Assembly: GCF_000003815.2 (NCBI RefSeq)
Contig: NC_049986.1
Coordinates: 6,243,745 to 6,307,744 of the forward strand
Reading direction: 5' to 3'
Source of the DNA: Branchiostoma floridae
Lineage: Eukaryota > Chordata > Leptocardii > Amphioxiformes > Branchiostomatidae
Length of the DNA: 64,000 bases
Position numbers and translations under genes: made by a program. The notes below the pieces were generated by a model. The model was not told the DNA's origin and searched no databases. It was given only the letters and a program-made list of their open reading frames with translations. Positions 1 through 13,200 of this stretch are shown here, piece by piece (within the stretch, counting starts at the first letter, position 1; each line of letters opens with the position of its first letter).

Positions 1-1652
1 TATTAGCAGGAAAAGGTAAGAAATGTTTCTTATTGGTGAGACAGTGTTCAGATCGGATACGTTCAGATCAGGCAAAAAAACAAGGTTTTGGTTCATTTTT
101 AGGCCTGCGCTGACCCCTAATTTGAAGTGGTCAGTCCCTAAATTGAGGTCACGTGATGGCGGTATACTTGAAGGCTGCGGGAAGTTCCGCTGGCCGGAAT
201 GTTTAAAAACCGGACTTTTGGACACTTGACATAGCGGGCTGCTGTGTTGGGTGAGTTCCTATGACCTGGAATTTTCGCGGATGAGATTATGACACCCTAA
301 ACTTGCCTATTTGTACATTGTCGCCAATACAAATTTCGATTAGTGTTCACTGCTCTACAATACCGACCATAGGTATTTTAGAAGCTCACCTTTGTTGGTA
401 GCAATCATATTACAATGTTTAACTTTCTGTCAACACAAAGGTATAAACGAACCAAAATTTAACGACCACTGTCGCCTTCTTCAGGATCACTAACGGAAAA
501 TTATTTCCGAACGCAAGCTTGCGAGAGTTACAAATTCGTGACCTTATTGACGTGTGATCTTGAGTATACGTTTCGTCAGCAATAAGTCAAACGTTGACAT
601 CTTAACATTTCGCTCACTGTCCACATTGAATCACTGAACCAAACCGTTTCACTGGACGAAGTCGGAAAACCTTTTTACTTTGCGGAGTATGAATGGGGCA
701 GTGTCCATCGGGTCACTCCGGCCATCATTTAACAGGACGGTGGGTGATATAAACTTCCTAGTACGTTTCACCAATTGCTGAAGTCACATTTCCATAATCA
801 CTGTCACTAGTATGTAACAGGAAATCCTACAAACTGGTGACATTTTCCACTATGTCTGCTCCGTGGCCTTTAGTAAAAGTCGGTTCTCCATTCTGCTTGG
901 TCTCTTCGTCATCCGGTAAAAATGTCGGATTGCTTGCAGCGTTGGACATCTTAACATCTATCGCTTCGCTGTCCTAATAAGAGAAAAAATCGAAATATTG
1001 AGTCTTAAGAAGACGTACCCCTTTTTGTGCAATGTGATTGTGTTGCATACCTGGTTTGCACTGAACAGTATCTATTTTGTTTACTTATTCATTAAGATTC
1101 ACAAAATGAGAATTGAAAGGTACGAGTAACAGGATACATCTTTTATAATGCCCACACATCCAGCAAACAGTTAAAACAAGCTTTAATCTATAAGAAATAA
1201 GCAAAGAAAAATAAGTCCATAAAGTATTCTAACAAATGAATAGCAATTAAAAATAAAGCAAAATAGTAATTAGAATTTACATATCCGGTTGCTGGTTCGC
1301 GAACACGGGACCTCCATTCAATGTATTAAGCTAGCAAAAGTTATGTTTCAACTTTCACCTGAGTTAAGGAATGATTAGTTAGGAGTTCCAATGGAATTTC
1401 ATTTCATTCCACACAATCGAATCAGCATGGTAAAAAGAGGTATTGGCATATAACTTTAACAAGATTGTAAAATTAGAAATATAATAAACATGTATTACAG
1501 CAGAGACTAAACAAGAACCATATATATCTTCCTTAAGTTTCTTTATTTCAGAAAGGAAAATCTAGGAATGTTGGACTCAGGCAGCTATACTGCAAGGCCT
1601 TAAAGCTTATTTTATTTCGTTTAATCTGTTTTCTTGTTTTGCATTCAGGAAT
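1..1652. other. Downstream flank of SLC5 gene, no gene seen
   Basis: I find no convincing exon or RNA gene here. The sequence is AT-rich with only short ORFs. It is the 3' side of the minus-strand transporter gene and may hold its 3' UTR. The GTGAGA at about 1665-1670, inside the last coding exon, could serve as an alternative donor leading to a further exon in this stretch, but I could not identify such an exon. Confidence 0.5.
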
Positions 1653-2699
1653 TTAGCATTCTTGTCTCACCTCATCTCCACTCGGCACCCCACAGCGCAG
1701 CCACTTCAGCCAGCTGTTCGGCAGGCAGCAGAAGAACCGATCGTAGAACGGTATGAACAACTTGGGGTCCATCTCCTTTGGATCCTGTGTACCTGAAAAG
1801 GAAAAGGTATCTATTCTTTCCCTGTATGTAACCATATCTTATCAGGACATTGCAGAAAAATTGTAGTTTTAATATCGGAAAGTTCACTAACAATAATAGA
1901 ACAAATGTATAAAAGTTTACGTTACATGCCCTTAAAAACCATTACTGTTGGAGGCGCATTGGTTCCTATATCTATATTGGTCATATTTTGGCTTCTAGTT
2001 TTGCGTCAAGTGCGCGATTCTTTAGCTACATTTTGTCGGTATTTAGCCGCCTGTGTTAACGTCTTATCCCAGCTTTAAAAACAAATCCCCCGATTCAGGC
2101 GGTTCATTGGCGTCCTTTGGCACCCATTGCTGGCGCATTTGGCACCTGTTCGCGGTACGTTGGTAAATGTCAGTCGCCAACAGATGTCAACGTACCGTAG
2201 TCCATTGAGATAGTGATATAGTGACACATAGCTGCATTTTCTCTGTCAGGTCAAAGGCAGTGTATGCGTTTGGATAATGGCACTTTTCTAGGCATAAGTA
2301 ACCCCTACCAATATAAAGCCATGCCTACCTGTTGCAAAACTCACTAGAAGCCCTACGACGACACAGGTGACCGTTGCCAGAGCGCCATACCAGACGTACG
2401 ACAGTTCGTACAACGCTGCTTCAGGAGGGCTGGTTAAAACGAACAGGAAATGTACTAGATTATCATTTTATAAACATACTGAAATGGGTAAATTTCAATA
2501 TGATGATATTGATGAGACAAAAGAAGGAGTCGTAGTGCTAACATTATCTCAATACACATAACACTTTACCTGGCCAAAACTGTTTGTACGGCTACTTGGT
2601 ACACGGAATATTGATGCGTAAACGCATGCATTGACACGAGCCAAGACGAGAAAAAAAACTCAAAGTCATAAGCATACATAGACACACGGACGCACATAG

Positions 2700-2750
<51 letters not shown>

Positions 2751-3011
2751 CGCATGAAAATACACTATCATATGCTCAAGCACACCCAGAGGCACATACA
2801 CAGTAACGCAGACACACACACATAAACACAAGCAGACACACATACACAAATAAACACAAACATGCACAATTTTAAAACACACGCACGACCCATACCTAAG
2901 GAAACAGACACTCTCACACTGACAGGCACACATACACACGAACGAGTACACATACACACATGTACACACACACGCTCGCGCGCACGCTCACACACACTCA
3001 CATGCACATGT

Positions 3012-3059
<48 letters not shown>

Positions 3060-6000
3060 CACGAACGCACAAGAAACACACACACAGCACGAACGTTCCA
3101 AAGATCTTCAAATCACTTACTACCCGTTGTCCACAGCTGGAGTGGTGATACTATACTCTGCCATACTTGTAGACATGGTCGAGATGGTGGTGAAGTTTGC
3201 GGTGCCATTAGCGGGAAAATCTACGGGACATCCTTCAATCGAGACCGGCGGCATCCACCGAGCCCTCGGCCAGACGATCGCACCCATCCCGACCCACAAG
3301 GTGAGAAACAGGCTGCTTAAAAGGCCTACAAGCCCTCCCTGTTTGAATGTTTGTATACAATTAGATAGTTTTAGTCATAAGAAACTCGCAGTAATTCGTA
3401 GCAAATCGTTATAGGTATATTTGTTGCAGCAAAGTCAAACTTTGATTGTAATTAACATTGCAAAACAGTTAACCAATTTTTTGTGTCGGAAACAAAATGT
3501 ACTTTTGAACTTTGAAGTTTCTCTAACAAATTGAAATATTACATATCATCGATACATATTATCTTACTGCATACAAAGAAGAAGATTCGAGCCTGAAATC
3601 TTTACGTTATGCCATACACTCCACAAAAATATCTTGATCCAAAATAAACAGTGTTATAAATTTGAAATCATTTGCTGATGTTCAAATCTCTGAATTTTAT
3701 CAGGACAACGCAGAAATTTATTTTTAAACTTCACAGCAGTAGTTGCTTATGGGACCTCATTCGTTTCCTTAGTCGCGCCGTCTAGCGGAAAATATAAACT
3801 TTGCACAAACCTAAACTTACCCATTTGTTGGCACATGGAAACATCATGCCGAGAACAAAGATGCCGAGCATCGGCCCTCCCACCATTCCGAACAGACTGA
3901 GCGCTGCTTGGACCACCGAGCCCAAAAATGAGGCGACGTACGCCATTAGGATCATCAAGCCTCCGAAAAACATGGCTGACGGAAAAAAAAGATGATTGCA
4001 GCAATGTTAGTTTGGCTGGAAATGCAGTAGTATTTGCATATTTTTGTTTGTTAATTTTCACTATTTATCAGGTGAAAGTCTTATATGTTTTGACTCCCGT
4101 ACGTTCCAGTACCCTTATGTTCCAACATACGCATGTTCTGTGCAAGTATTTTCCGACACTGCCATATGTTCAGACCACTCTATATCTGTTCTGACAGCCA
4201 TTCAAGTTCCACAGCCTCTTATGTTCTGACACTCAAAATGTTTCGAAGACCCCCCAGACATGTATTTAGCGACAACCTTACATGATTCGACACCCCCAAA
4301 TGTTCCGAAATCCCTACACGTTCCGACACTCTTAAATGTTCTGACATCCCTACACCTTCCGACACTCCTAAAATGTTTCGACATCCCTACACGTTCCGAC
4401 ACCCCTAAAAAATGTTCAGATTCCCCTACACGTTCCGGTACCCCTTAATGTGCGACATCCCTACACGTTCCGACACCCCTAAAATGTTCAGATTCCCCTA
4501 CACGTTCCGACACCCCTAAATGTTCCAACATCCCTACATGTTCCGGCAGCCCTGAATGTTCCGACATCCCTACACATTCTGCCCCCCCCCCCCCCTACAT
4601 GTTCCGACATCCCTACACGTTCCGACACCCCTAAATGTTCCGACATCCCTACATGTTTTGGTAACCCCTATATGTTCCGATACCCTTAAATGTGCCGATA
4701 TTCGTACACGTTCCGACATCCCTAAATGTTCCGACATTTCTACACGTTCCGACGCCCCTAAATGTTCCGATTCCCCTACACGTTCCGGCACCCCTTAATG
4801 TTCCGTCATCCCTACATGTTATGACACCCCTATATACAACGCCCTACAATGCTAAAACATGCATGTGTAGTTATGTGCATATGTGCATGCCCTACGTATA
4901 CGTCAGATTTATATCTAGATAGTACGCACCTAGCGCTTTAGATATCCATGTGTATTTCTCGTCGCTGAAGTTGGGGAAGCAGGGCTTGACGAAGTCCTCC
5001 AGCGCTACGGCGGCAAGCGCGTTCAGGCCCGAAGACATGGTGCTGAGGGCCCCGCTGAACACGCACGAAGTGAAGAGACCCGGCATACCCGGGTACTTAC
5101 CAAGGATGTCCATTACAAAATACGGCATCATCTGTGGAATAAGCAGTATTCAGTGTTAAAAAGCTATATACGTATACTACTGTTTATGGTTTTGAATGGA
5201 CCCAGGAATCATTGACGCTTTATCCAAAGTCTACGTCATTTTGTACACTGAAACAAAAATAACATTGTCAAGTTTAACGTCAGATGGGATGTAGTCTTTT
5301 CCTGTTTTGATTTTGCACTTACAGGGACAATGAATTTAAAACAACTATTCTTAATTGCCGAATGCAAAGAATTAAAGATAAGAAATGACATGATTCATTT
5401 AATGACTCATAATTAATAATTAAACAAACATTGCCTTTCCTAATTGACTAAACATCTTATGTAGCTTCCATACGCAATTTTCATATTCCATAAAAATATA
5501 CTATGTAAGGTTCGCAAACACTCTATATTCAAATTTTCAAATCCTAAACTAATTACGATAATTGGAGTGCTCACCTGGTCTGAGTTATCAATAGCTCCAA
5601 TCGTCTTAGGATCACACATGAAGTACCGAGCGTACATCACCATCCCACTTACAACAGCAAAGGAGATGAGTATCACCAGTCCCAAGATGTTCCAGTAGAG
5701 GGCGCTGCAACACAATGCATTGTTAAGTTTTACCGCCTTTCACTCTAAGGTACCTTGGATACACATTAACATGATGTAAATATGTTGTTCGCGATGCTAG
5801 ATGGTCAAACTTTTAAGGTATGTAAAGTATTATAAGATATCTTGTTTCTCAGCATATGGATGTTTTCCCGCTGATCATAATTGTGAAGTAAGGGCCATCG
5901 TTGCCCCAAATATCTATCCTCATGTTATTTTTAGCGCTAGGAAATTCAGCAATATTTGGCAACTAAAATCTGTTTGCACTAGAAGTTCGTTGCATGGACC

Positions 6001-9000
6001 TGGTCAACTAAGCAGAACCAAAACAACTGAATGGGGGATTTAATTAGAAATAACAAATATATTGGATCGCGTCACAATATATGCACATGTGACTTGAAAA
6101 TATATATAGAATGAAATAATGATGGATTGAATTCGCTTACCAATATCACATGGAAACAAAAGAAAAATGATTTGATGGATAAAAAGTGAACAAAAAATTG
6201 GCCTAAATAGTATGATACTCACCGCTGTGCTTGCTTGACGGAAGGGCAGCTGAGATACCGCTGTACCTGTGCCTGGTTTACCCCATACACGGACGCCCAG
6301 ATGAAGATACCGCCTACATTAATCCCCCATGAAGAGTGTCGAATCCTCGGGTCTGGGTCAAAGCTTGTTAAATCATAAAACATAGAAAAAGTAAGATAAT
6401 TAGAAAGGCAATATTTTCAAGAAAACGTAGGGTGTTTCACTCTAGGTAATTTACCTTTTGCCAAGCTACTGGAATACAGTGCTATATCATTAGGCTCGCC
6501 ACTAAGGCGTCGCAAAAATCAAGCCTACCCTTGAGGAGTCACAAAAAAATACAGAAGAAGGAGGAAAACACAAAAGCAATATAGTTTCTCTTTGGGAAAC
6601 AAAATAAGATAATAACTGACGGAATAGAAAGTATGAGGGGAATATAGACTTAGTCACGTTTAGGATTATGTACATATCCTTTGCTGCCACAACGCCACCA
6701 TGCGAGGAGGATTGGCAATGAAATGCAATGTCTACTTAAACGTTGCGCATTTTGATATCAAGAAATTTACATGACTGCATCATTGCCCTTACGTACTGAA
6801 AGTCGGAAGTGACGTCAAGAGTGAATGAAAAGTGGCGGCGAGACGGAATTTAAAGGTCGGCCAGAAATCCATGATGAGTATTTCCATCCTTTGTGTTGGA
6901 ACAAAGCTCAAACTTTCCAAATAGGGATTCTACAAACACATATGTGTCTTCTTTCGAATGAAAGGCTAGGTTGTTTTGAGAGTCGATCAAGTAAAATTAC
7001 TAGTAGGTGTTTCTTACTTACTTGAAGAACTCCAGTCTCTCTCCTTGCCCGTTGATCTCCCAGACGCGAGCAGGTCCCCCCACCTCTATGGTCCCCTGTA
7101 TGATGACAGCCAGGAAACCTGCCACCATCACAACTATCTGGAACGTGTCCGTCCACATCACAGCTTTCATACCACCCTGGGAGAGGAGAATATACGGAAA
7201 TGTAGTAGGAAGGTACTGGCTGCCATGTTGTTGTTACTAATTTACATTAATCCCCGTTGCAGTCTTCGAATGGGGCTGTTTTTTATTCTAGGGGAGGGAG
7301 GCTGGTCGCAATTTTCAACGTTGGCTAGGTTCTCTTATGCCAGCAATGGGAGTTTGCCGAGGAAGGGAGTTTGCCGTGGAAACTGACAGACCTTCCTCTA
7401 AAGCTTACCTTTCCCCTTCATAAGAGAACCTATCCAACGTTGAAAAAGGGCCAGCCTCGATCGAACTTTGCAACAGAGGCTAAATTTGTATCTTGATGAA
7501 TCGAAACGCTAGTTCACTTTTATCAACAAAGTAAGCATAACCGATTGTATTTTGGCAGTGTAAACAGGGATGTCAGGTAGACGGACGGTTGTTTCAAGCT
7601 GCAATATTTTCAAGATATTGCAGTCTGAAACCACTTTCCGTTCCCTTGATATCACGGACGATACATAGAGTACCCCACGGATTAAGGTTAACTAGCGTTA
7701 GTATCGCATTGTTTGGTAAGTACAAACCACTAAATCATACGAATTAGTCTGTATTCTCCATACTCATATCAAAATGTATATTCCGAATGGTAAAGATATA
7801 TCTGTCACTCACCAAAGTCGTGTAGAATGTACACACCACGCCAACTGCGGCAACGGCACCCCAAAGTGTAAGACCGGTTACTGTAAGAAACATTTTAAAT
7901 AAATATACTATAGTCAGTGTTTTTTTTTATGAAATGTGACTATAAAATCAACAATGTATTTGGAAGCGAACAGTGCCCGTCAATGTTGTACATGTCTAAT
8001 TTTGCAGGGTATTCGGTATGCTGGTAGCGTGGACTGAATACAATGGAAAGGACTTTTTTTGCAATTTAGAACTATTTTCCACACGTAAAGAGGGAATACT
8101 ACCATCATTGTTACTTACCCGCGTTGAGAGCCAACGAGGGTGTGTATAAGACAAGACCCATGTACACCAGCTATGAAAAGAAATGAATTTAATGTTCACC
8201 AAAGTGTCGCGAAAGAAGTTAATAAAAATAACAAACAAGGTATTTTCACAATTATTTTCCCAAATAAAGTTGAAGTCTCTTGTAAATTGTGTGATATTTC
8301 AATAGTTAACAACGGTTGTAACAACAAACATCCTGTTGTAAATTGTGTGATATTTCAATAGTTAACAACGGTTGTAACAACAAACATCCTGTTGTAAATT
8401 GTGTGATATTTCAATAGTTAACAACGGTTGTAACAACAAACATCCTGTTGTAAATTGTGTGATATTTCAATAGTTAACAACGGTTGTAACAACAAACATC
8501 CTATCCACTCACCATGTTCACCATGAATACTACAGTAGTAAGTAAGCGAACAGGCTTGGAGAAGCGTATTTCTAAATACTAGACAAGGGGAAAACAAGAT
8601 GCTATTTACATGGTGAAATCAAAACAATAGCACGATGCATAGATGAAGACATCTATATACGCAAAATAGCAATTGCTCAAGACAAGCAAGTATTCAAGAT
8701 CATATAATATAACTTAGATTTTAAGACAGTATATCAATGTATCATGAAAAGTTTTTTTTCGATTAACACTTCGTATTTTATACAAAAATATCTTTTAGAT
8801 TTGAAGTGGATCAAGTTTATAATTGCAGATTAGAAGTTTATTCCCTATATTTGGATACAGAAATTCTCCGCCATATAGGCGTCGCCAAAGAGTCTTAAAA
8901 GCTGTTTTAGTATAAAATGTATAGGAACAGTTCCTTATCATTAGATAATTAATTAGTGGTTTGACAAAGATTTTTAAAAAAATATTTGTTATAGAAAATA

Positions 9001-10262
9001 CTAGAAAATTGATTTTTTTTTTTAATTAGCTAACCTCGTACGTGCTTGTCAGCCCCAGGTTGTAGAAAGTCGGCACGAATAGCCTCGCTACCACCACCAT
9101 GGCTATGCCGTCTGCCACTGCGAAGTTCCAGAACATGGTGCCGTTATTGTACACCTCTGCAGGGGTCCCCAGCACCGTGATGGCGGAGATGAACGAGGCT
9201 AGCAGGGACATGGTCACCGGCACTATGGACATAGACTGAACAAAAAGAGAAAGAGATAATATGTTTTAAAAGCTAAAGTCCTTGACATGCCATGGTCTTA
9301 ATTTTTCTAGTGGCATAATAGCTTGACAGATAAAGGAGTGGTCTAGAATTGGACACCCTAGCGGCTTGGATTAGAATGACAGGGGCGTTTTTGCTAAAAT
9401 AAAGTCAGGGACGGAGAATGTTAAGAAGATGGCGCCGTTATTATAGACCTCTGCCAGAGTGATGGCGGAGATTGAAGGATGCTAGCAGGGACATGGTCAC
9501 CGGCACTATGGACACAGACTAAACAAAGACGCAAAACTAGAAAAAGATAGAGTTGAATTTGTGTTTGAGTTGTTTGCAAGCTGAATCTGGACCTGCCATA
9601 GTCTTTATATTCTGGTAGCAGGTGGCTTTAGAAGTGTTATTGTTAAGGGTCTTCTAGCGACTTGTATTAGAACGGCACTGACACTATTGACATAGACTAA
9701 ACGAAAAAAAAAGAAATAGTTGAATTTGTATTTGTGTCGTTTGCATGCTGAAAACCTGGACCTACTATGGCCTTGATATTTTGTCGGCAGATGGCTTTTG
9801 ATGTGAAAAAGAAGTATTATTCTTCGGGGTCCCTAGCGACTTGTATTAGAGCGGCACTGGTATTATTGACAGAGACTACAAAAAGAAGTTGAAAGATGAA
9901 ATGGAAATACTTTATGTATGTGGAATGCCCTCTCGAAGAATAGAAATGTATGCCTAAAAACACTAGTCTAGTAATGCCCACGACGTTTCTTTTTTTACCT
10001 GTTTGTAGTTTCGTGAATTTTACATTATACTTTTCTTTCCCGAAGCTGCCCGGTTGGGCTCCGGTTTGGAAATGTGACGTAGATCTAACTATAGGGGATC
10101 TATGTAGGGGTCACTGACCTTGTCTGCCATGAGGAACTCCTTTTGCGTGCGTTGCTTCCCTCTCGTGCATGCGTAGTAGAGTCCTATCCCTGCCGAGATG
10201 CACAGCATGACGGCGAACACCACGTAGTCCCAGGCCCCAAAGTACCGCACTTCGGTTGCCAT
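1653..10262 (-). CDS. SLC5-family sodium-coupled monocarboxylate transporter-like protein (590 aa, 13 exons)
   Basis: Sodium/solute symporter of the plasma membrane, closest in recalled sequence to SLC5A8/SLC5A12 and then SLC5A6. Relatives move lactate, short-chain fatty acids or vitamins with Na+; the substrate here is inferred only. Exons on the minus strand: 10119-10262, 9035-9235, 8513-8578, 8119-8170, 7813-7880, 7022-7176, 6223-6363, 5575-5704, 4930-5131, 3821-3975, 3121-3338, 2329-2429, 1653-1792. All junctions keep frame and sum to 591 codons; human SLC5A8 is about 610 aa. Family stretches are visible: [13 protein letters not shown] (exon 2), TSTYEYLEIRF (exons 2-3), [13 protein letters not shown] (exon 6), [14 protein letters not shown] (exon 7), [21 protein letters not shown] (one residue variable between relatives; exon 9) and [13 protein letters not shown] (exon 10). 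Exon 11 has NGT and NFT glycosylation sequons in a predicted external loop. The start ATG follows a possible UTR acceptor (CGCACAG, ending at 10275). The C-terminus has no PDZ-type TRL ending. Confidence 0.9.
2640..3075. repeat. (CA)n microsatellite-rich intron
   Basis: This is the intron between transporter exons 12 and 11. It has two long CA tracts (about 2701-2748 and 3015-3058) joined by degenerate CA-rich sequence. ORFs of 100-150 aa appear on both strands here, but they are poly-Thr/His or poly-Cys/Val readings of the repeat. Confidence 0.95.
4085..4850. repeat. Minisatellite of about 18-21 bp units
   Basis: Tandem variants of a unit like GTTCCGACATCCCTACAC fill most of the intron between transporter exons 10 and 9. 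There are roughly 35-40 diverged copies, alternating ACATCCCTACAC and ACACCCCTAAAT forms. Frames in both directions stay open only because of the repeat. Confidence 0.9.
7290..7462. repeat. Hairpin-forming inverted repeat in SLC5 intron
   Basis: The left arm (about 7298-7341) reads AGGCTGGTC...CAACGTTGG...AGAACCT-like and the right arm (about 7416-7460) is its imperfect complement, ending GGCCAGCCT. The arms are about 40 nt and the loop about 75 nt. This is probably a small foldback transposon remnant. It lies in the intron between exons 6 and 5. Confidence 0.7.
8281..8502. repeat. 56-bp tandem repeat, 4 near-identical copies
   Basis: The unit starts at 8281, 8337, 8393 and 8449 and contains AATAGTTAACAACGGTTGTA. 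The copies are almost identical, so the array is young. The last unit abuts the splice donor of transporter exon 3 (donor GT at 8511-8512), so the array lies at the 5' edge of that intron. Confidence 0.95.
9410..9880 (-). repeat. Decaying partial duplications of SLC5 exon 2 and its acceptor
   Basis: About 9418-9530 repeats the 5' half of exon 2 and its acceptor, including plus-strand words such as GACATGGTCACCGGCACTAT, with small deletions and frame damage. Shorter echoes follow near 9670-9700 and 9850-9880. The accompanying intron sequence (GGACCT..CATGGT/GTCTT) repeats with each. These look like tandem duplications of exon-plus-intron units of about 200 bp and cannot encode the full exon. 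Confidence 0.75.
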
Positions 10263-13200
10263 GGTAACTCAGAACTGTGCGAAAAATCCAAATAAAAACA
10301 CCCCTTTTTAAATTTGGTATCTTCTGAAATCTGGAGTGTTTTTCAAGTATGAATCGTAACGAGCACATAAGACATTTTATGCAAAAACATCCCATTTCGA
10401 ATAGGACAAGGGAAGCGCCCTCAATGTGTACTCGAGATATTAAAGCATGTATACGCTATAATGCATATGATTGCTGAACACAACATAATACAGTATATGG
10501 AGTCAATACACTGATATGTTTTGTGGTAGCGAAAACCGCAGAGGGGTGGGGGTGGGTGGGTTTGTTTTTCAAAGTTCGTGCCCGGAGCGCTGTGGTCACA
10601 TCATTCATCGCAGGCCGCGTTGTAATATTTTCTTGGGACGTTTCTTGAGTTTCTGTGGCAGAACAATTCACGTACAAGACAGCATAATTCTGTATGTCAA
10701 AGTTAGACTATCTCAAGAATACCCTGTGTTTACGAGTTTACGTATGGTTGGTTTCCTTAAGAAATACGTACATGTACCGCACGCATACCTGCAAAATTAT
10801 AAGTACAGGTCCAGGCCTAAACATACGTGCTTATATTGAAAATAGTAGGCGGCCTTTTTAGTGTGAGTGGCTCAAAATATATTTGTCTTAAACAATTCAC
10901 GCGTCTCCACTCGTGCAAAACACACAGTGCCTTGATCTTTGCCCCGGTCAGTCACTGCCTATTTGTCTAAGTACTCACGCACACCAAATTTTGTTTTGCC
11001 CATACTGTACGCGCACTGTTGATGGAGCTTCAGTTGCTACACAAGTATAAACAACACAGATGTATAGCATAGCACTTACTTCCAACATGAAATCAGTTGC
11101 GTACATTTATATAGATATCATACAAAGCGTGCATAATAAAAGAACATTTGTGAAAATTGTGTGATTTTGGCAACTGTCAAACCTTTGTTGTCAGCACAGA
11201 ACCGGTGCTTCTTCCTGGTTGGTTGTTGTAGAAAATCCAATTAAGTATAAGGCCTGTCCTGTGCCACTTTTAACCAAGTCAGAATTCTCTTGGTCGAGCC
11301 AGGAAACCAAATGATGTTGTGAGCAAAGGGCACTTTAGCTGACAAGCCTTAAAGGCGAGTTTTATGTACATATTGTTAATCATTTGCAAATGGCAATTAC
11401 TCTCTCGGCGTTATGTAATTACACATAGGGTCTCTATTGTTGAGTGTTAAAATGTCAATACACGCCCCTAAACCAGAATAAGGTTAGTAGCCAAGCAGAT
11501 ATTGTGAGCGGAAAATGTGACTCTTTCTTAGCTGCACAGTTATGCTATTACAAAGGAAGTTGGTACTTTGAAATTCAATGGGCGTCGCGTATCATAACGC
11601 ATTGAATGTAACAACATATTAGTCCTATACAATAAATCACTTGGGTAAAACATACTTGAGAAAGTATGACATTTATTACACTTTTTTTGACATGGAAGAC
11701 TAAAATCGTGAATAATAAAAGTATTCGCGATCAACAAAAATTATCATTTTTATTCCATAATATCAAAAATCCATACTTAACACTGAATTAGTTAACATAA
11801 AGATTTTGCTTATTCTGATGCTGTCTTTTTTGGTTCATGACTATTGCTTTCTTTCATGTAGTACCTGCCACAACCGCAGTGAGGCCATGCTTTACTGCAT
11901 CATAGAACCAAAGAAACAACAGAACACACTACTTGATCGCCATCTTCAGTCGTTTTTGCTTTAAAAAGTGACGCTTTGAGGAGAATTATTTTTCTTTCCA
12001 AGAAGTTCAAGGTTTTGTGCAATTCGTATTTATATGGACAGCATAATTTGTGAAGTCATATACGGATCGTTTCTCATTTTCGCGTATATTCGTTAGCTAA
12101 AATAGATTTAAAATTTCCTACAAGTGATTTATGTCGTACTGTTGAAGAATTTTTGATTTTGATGAATTTCTTTCGAAACTCGCCATTGTCCTACTCCGAG
12201 TCGAGCGTGGTTTGGACGTTTTGCAAGTTCATTCGAAGAAAAGGGGTATTAAAAACTCCTCTAATTTTCTGTAAACGGATTCTTGAGACGACTGTACAGT
12301 TTCTACTCCAAATGGTAGTACCACAGCGGAGTGTTTTCCAAGTCGACGAGGAAAGCGGCTGTGTAAACCAAATCACTGATGATTAACCACCAACAACTAT
12401 TCACTCCAATCAATTTGGGACGAATTGCCAGGCACACAAAAGAGTCCTAAAACTAGGACATACAGATAACCAACAAACCACGTGCCTATCACGAGTGAAC
12501 AACAAGAAGAACACTCGCATTCTTCAACTCAGAGGAAAAAGACCTAAAGAACAACTCGCAAGTGTCTCGTTTAGTCTCTAGTTTGAATCTCTCTCGTACG
12601 TCTGTGTCCTCTTTTCTTGGGCTATACCGGAAAAGTTCTTCCTTCCAAGGAAAGTAGTGACCTTTGGAACCAGAAGATAAAAGCGTGCAACAAGACTACA
12701 TTCAAGTGTCAGCGTTTTAACTCCTTCAAACAACGTTTATTACTAAAGGTAAGATTTTTAAGACCTTTTATAGCCATCTAATTATTACATACAACTCTTA
12801 TGCCTGTACTCTTAACATCTTTAGCAAACTAATCATATACAAGGGTCTCTCGTATTAACCTATATACAGTATAGCGACAAGTATGCCAAGTAAATCATCA
12901 ATTTGGCAGTAAGAAGCTTAAGACTTGCTACACATATCCTGCGTTTAATGGTAACACACAATGTATGCTTTTGGATAGCAAATCAAAATAATTCATAGTA
13001 CAAACATTTGCAAATTTGGAGCATCCACATCAACTTGTTCCGCACGAATTATGCTCACATATATTTATACGGCTATCTTGTATGCTTGTCGACGGTTTGT
13101 TTGGTCACAGCCTGGTTGAAAAGTAAACGACTTCCAAATTGCACGGCAAACGAATTGTAAATGTTCAGTCAGCTACGAATGTTGTGATGTCACAATTTAT

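Noticed and set aside
2592-3320. Long ORFs on both strands rich in Thr/His or Cys/Val
   Set aside because: They are translations of (CA)n tracts inside an SLC5 intron; the true exon 11 is in another frame at 3121-3338.
4202-4922. Overlapping ORFs on both strands with repeated PTRSDTP-like or VGTCRDV-like units
   Set aside because: They come from the 18-21 bp minisatellite; frames are open because unit length and lack of stops coincide.
8281-8502. CRISPR-like direct repeats
   Set aside because: The copies are contiguous without unique spacers and lie in a eukaryotic intron.
12153-12386. Mutually overlapping ORFs of 77 and 61 aa on opposite strands
   Set aside because: No family motif, no splice context and no similarity to other window genes.
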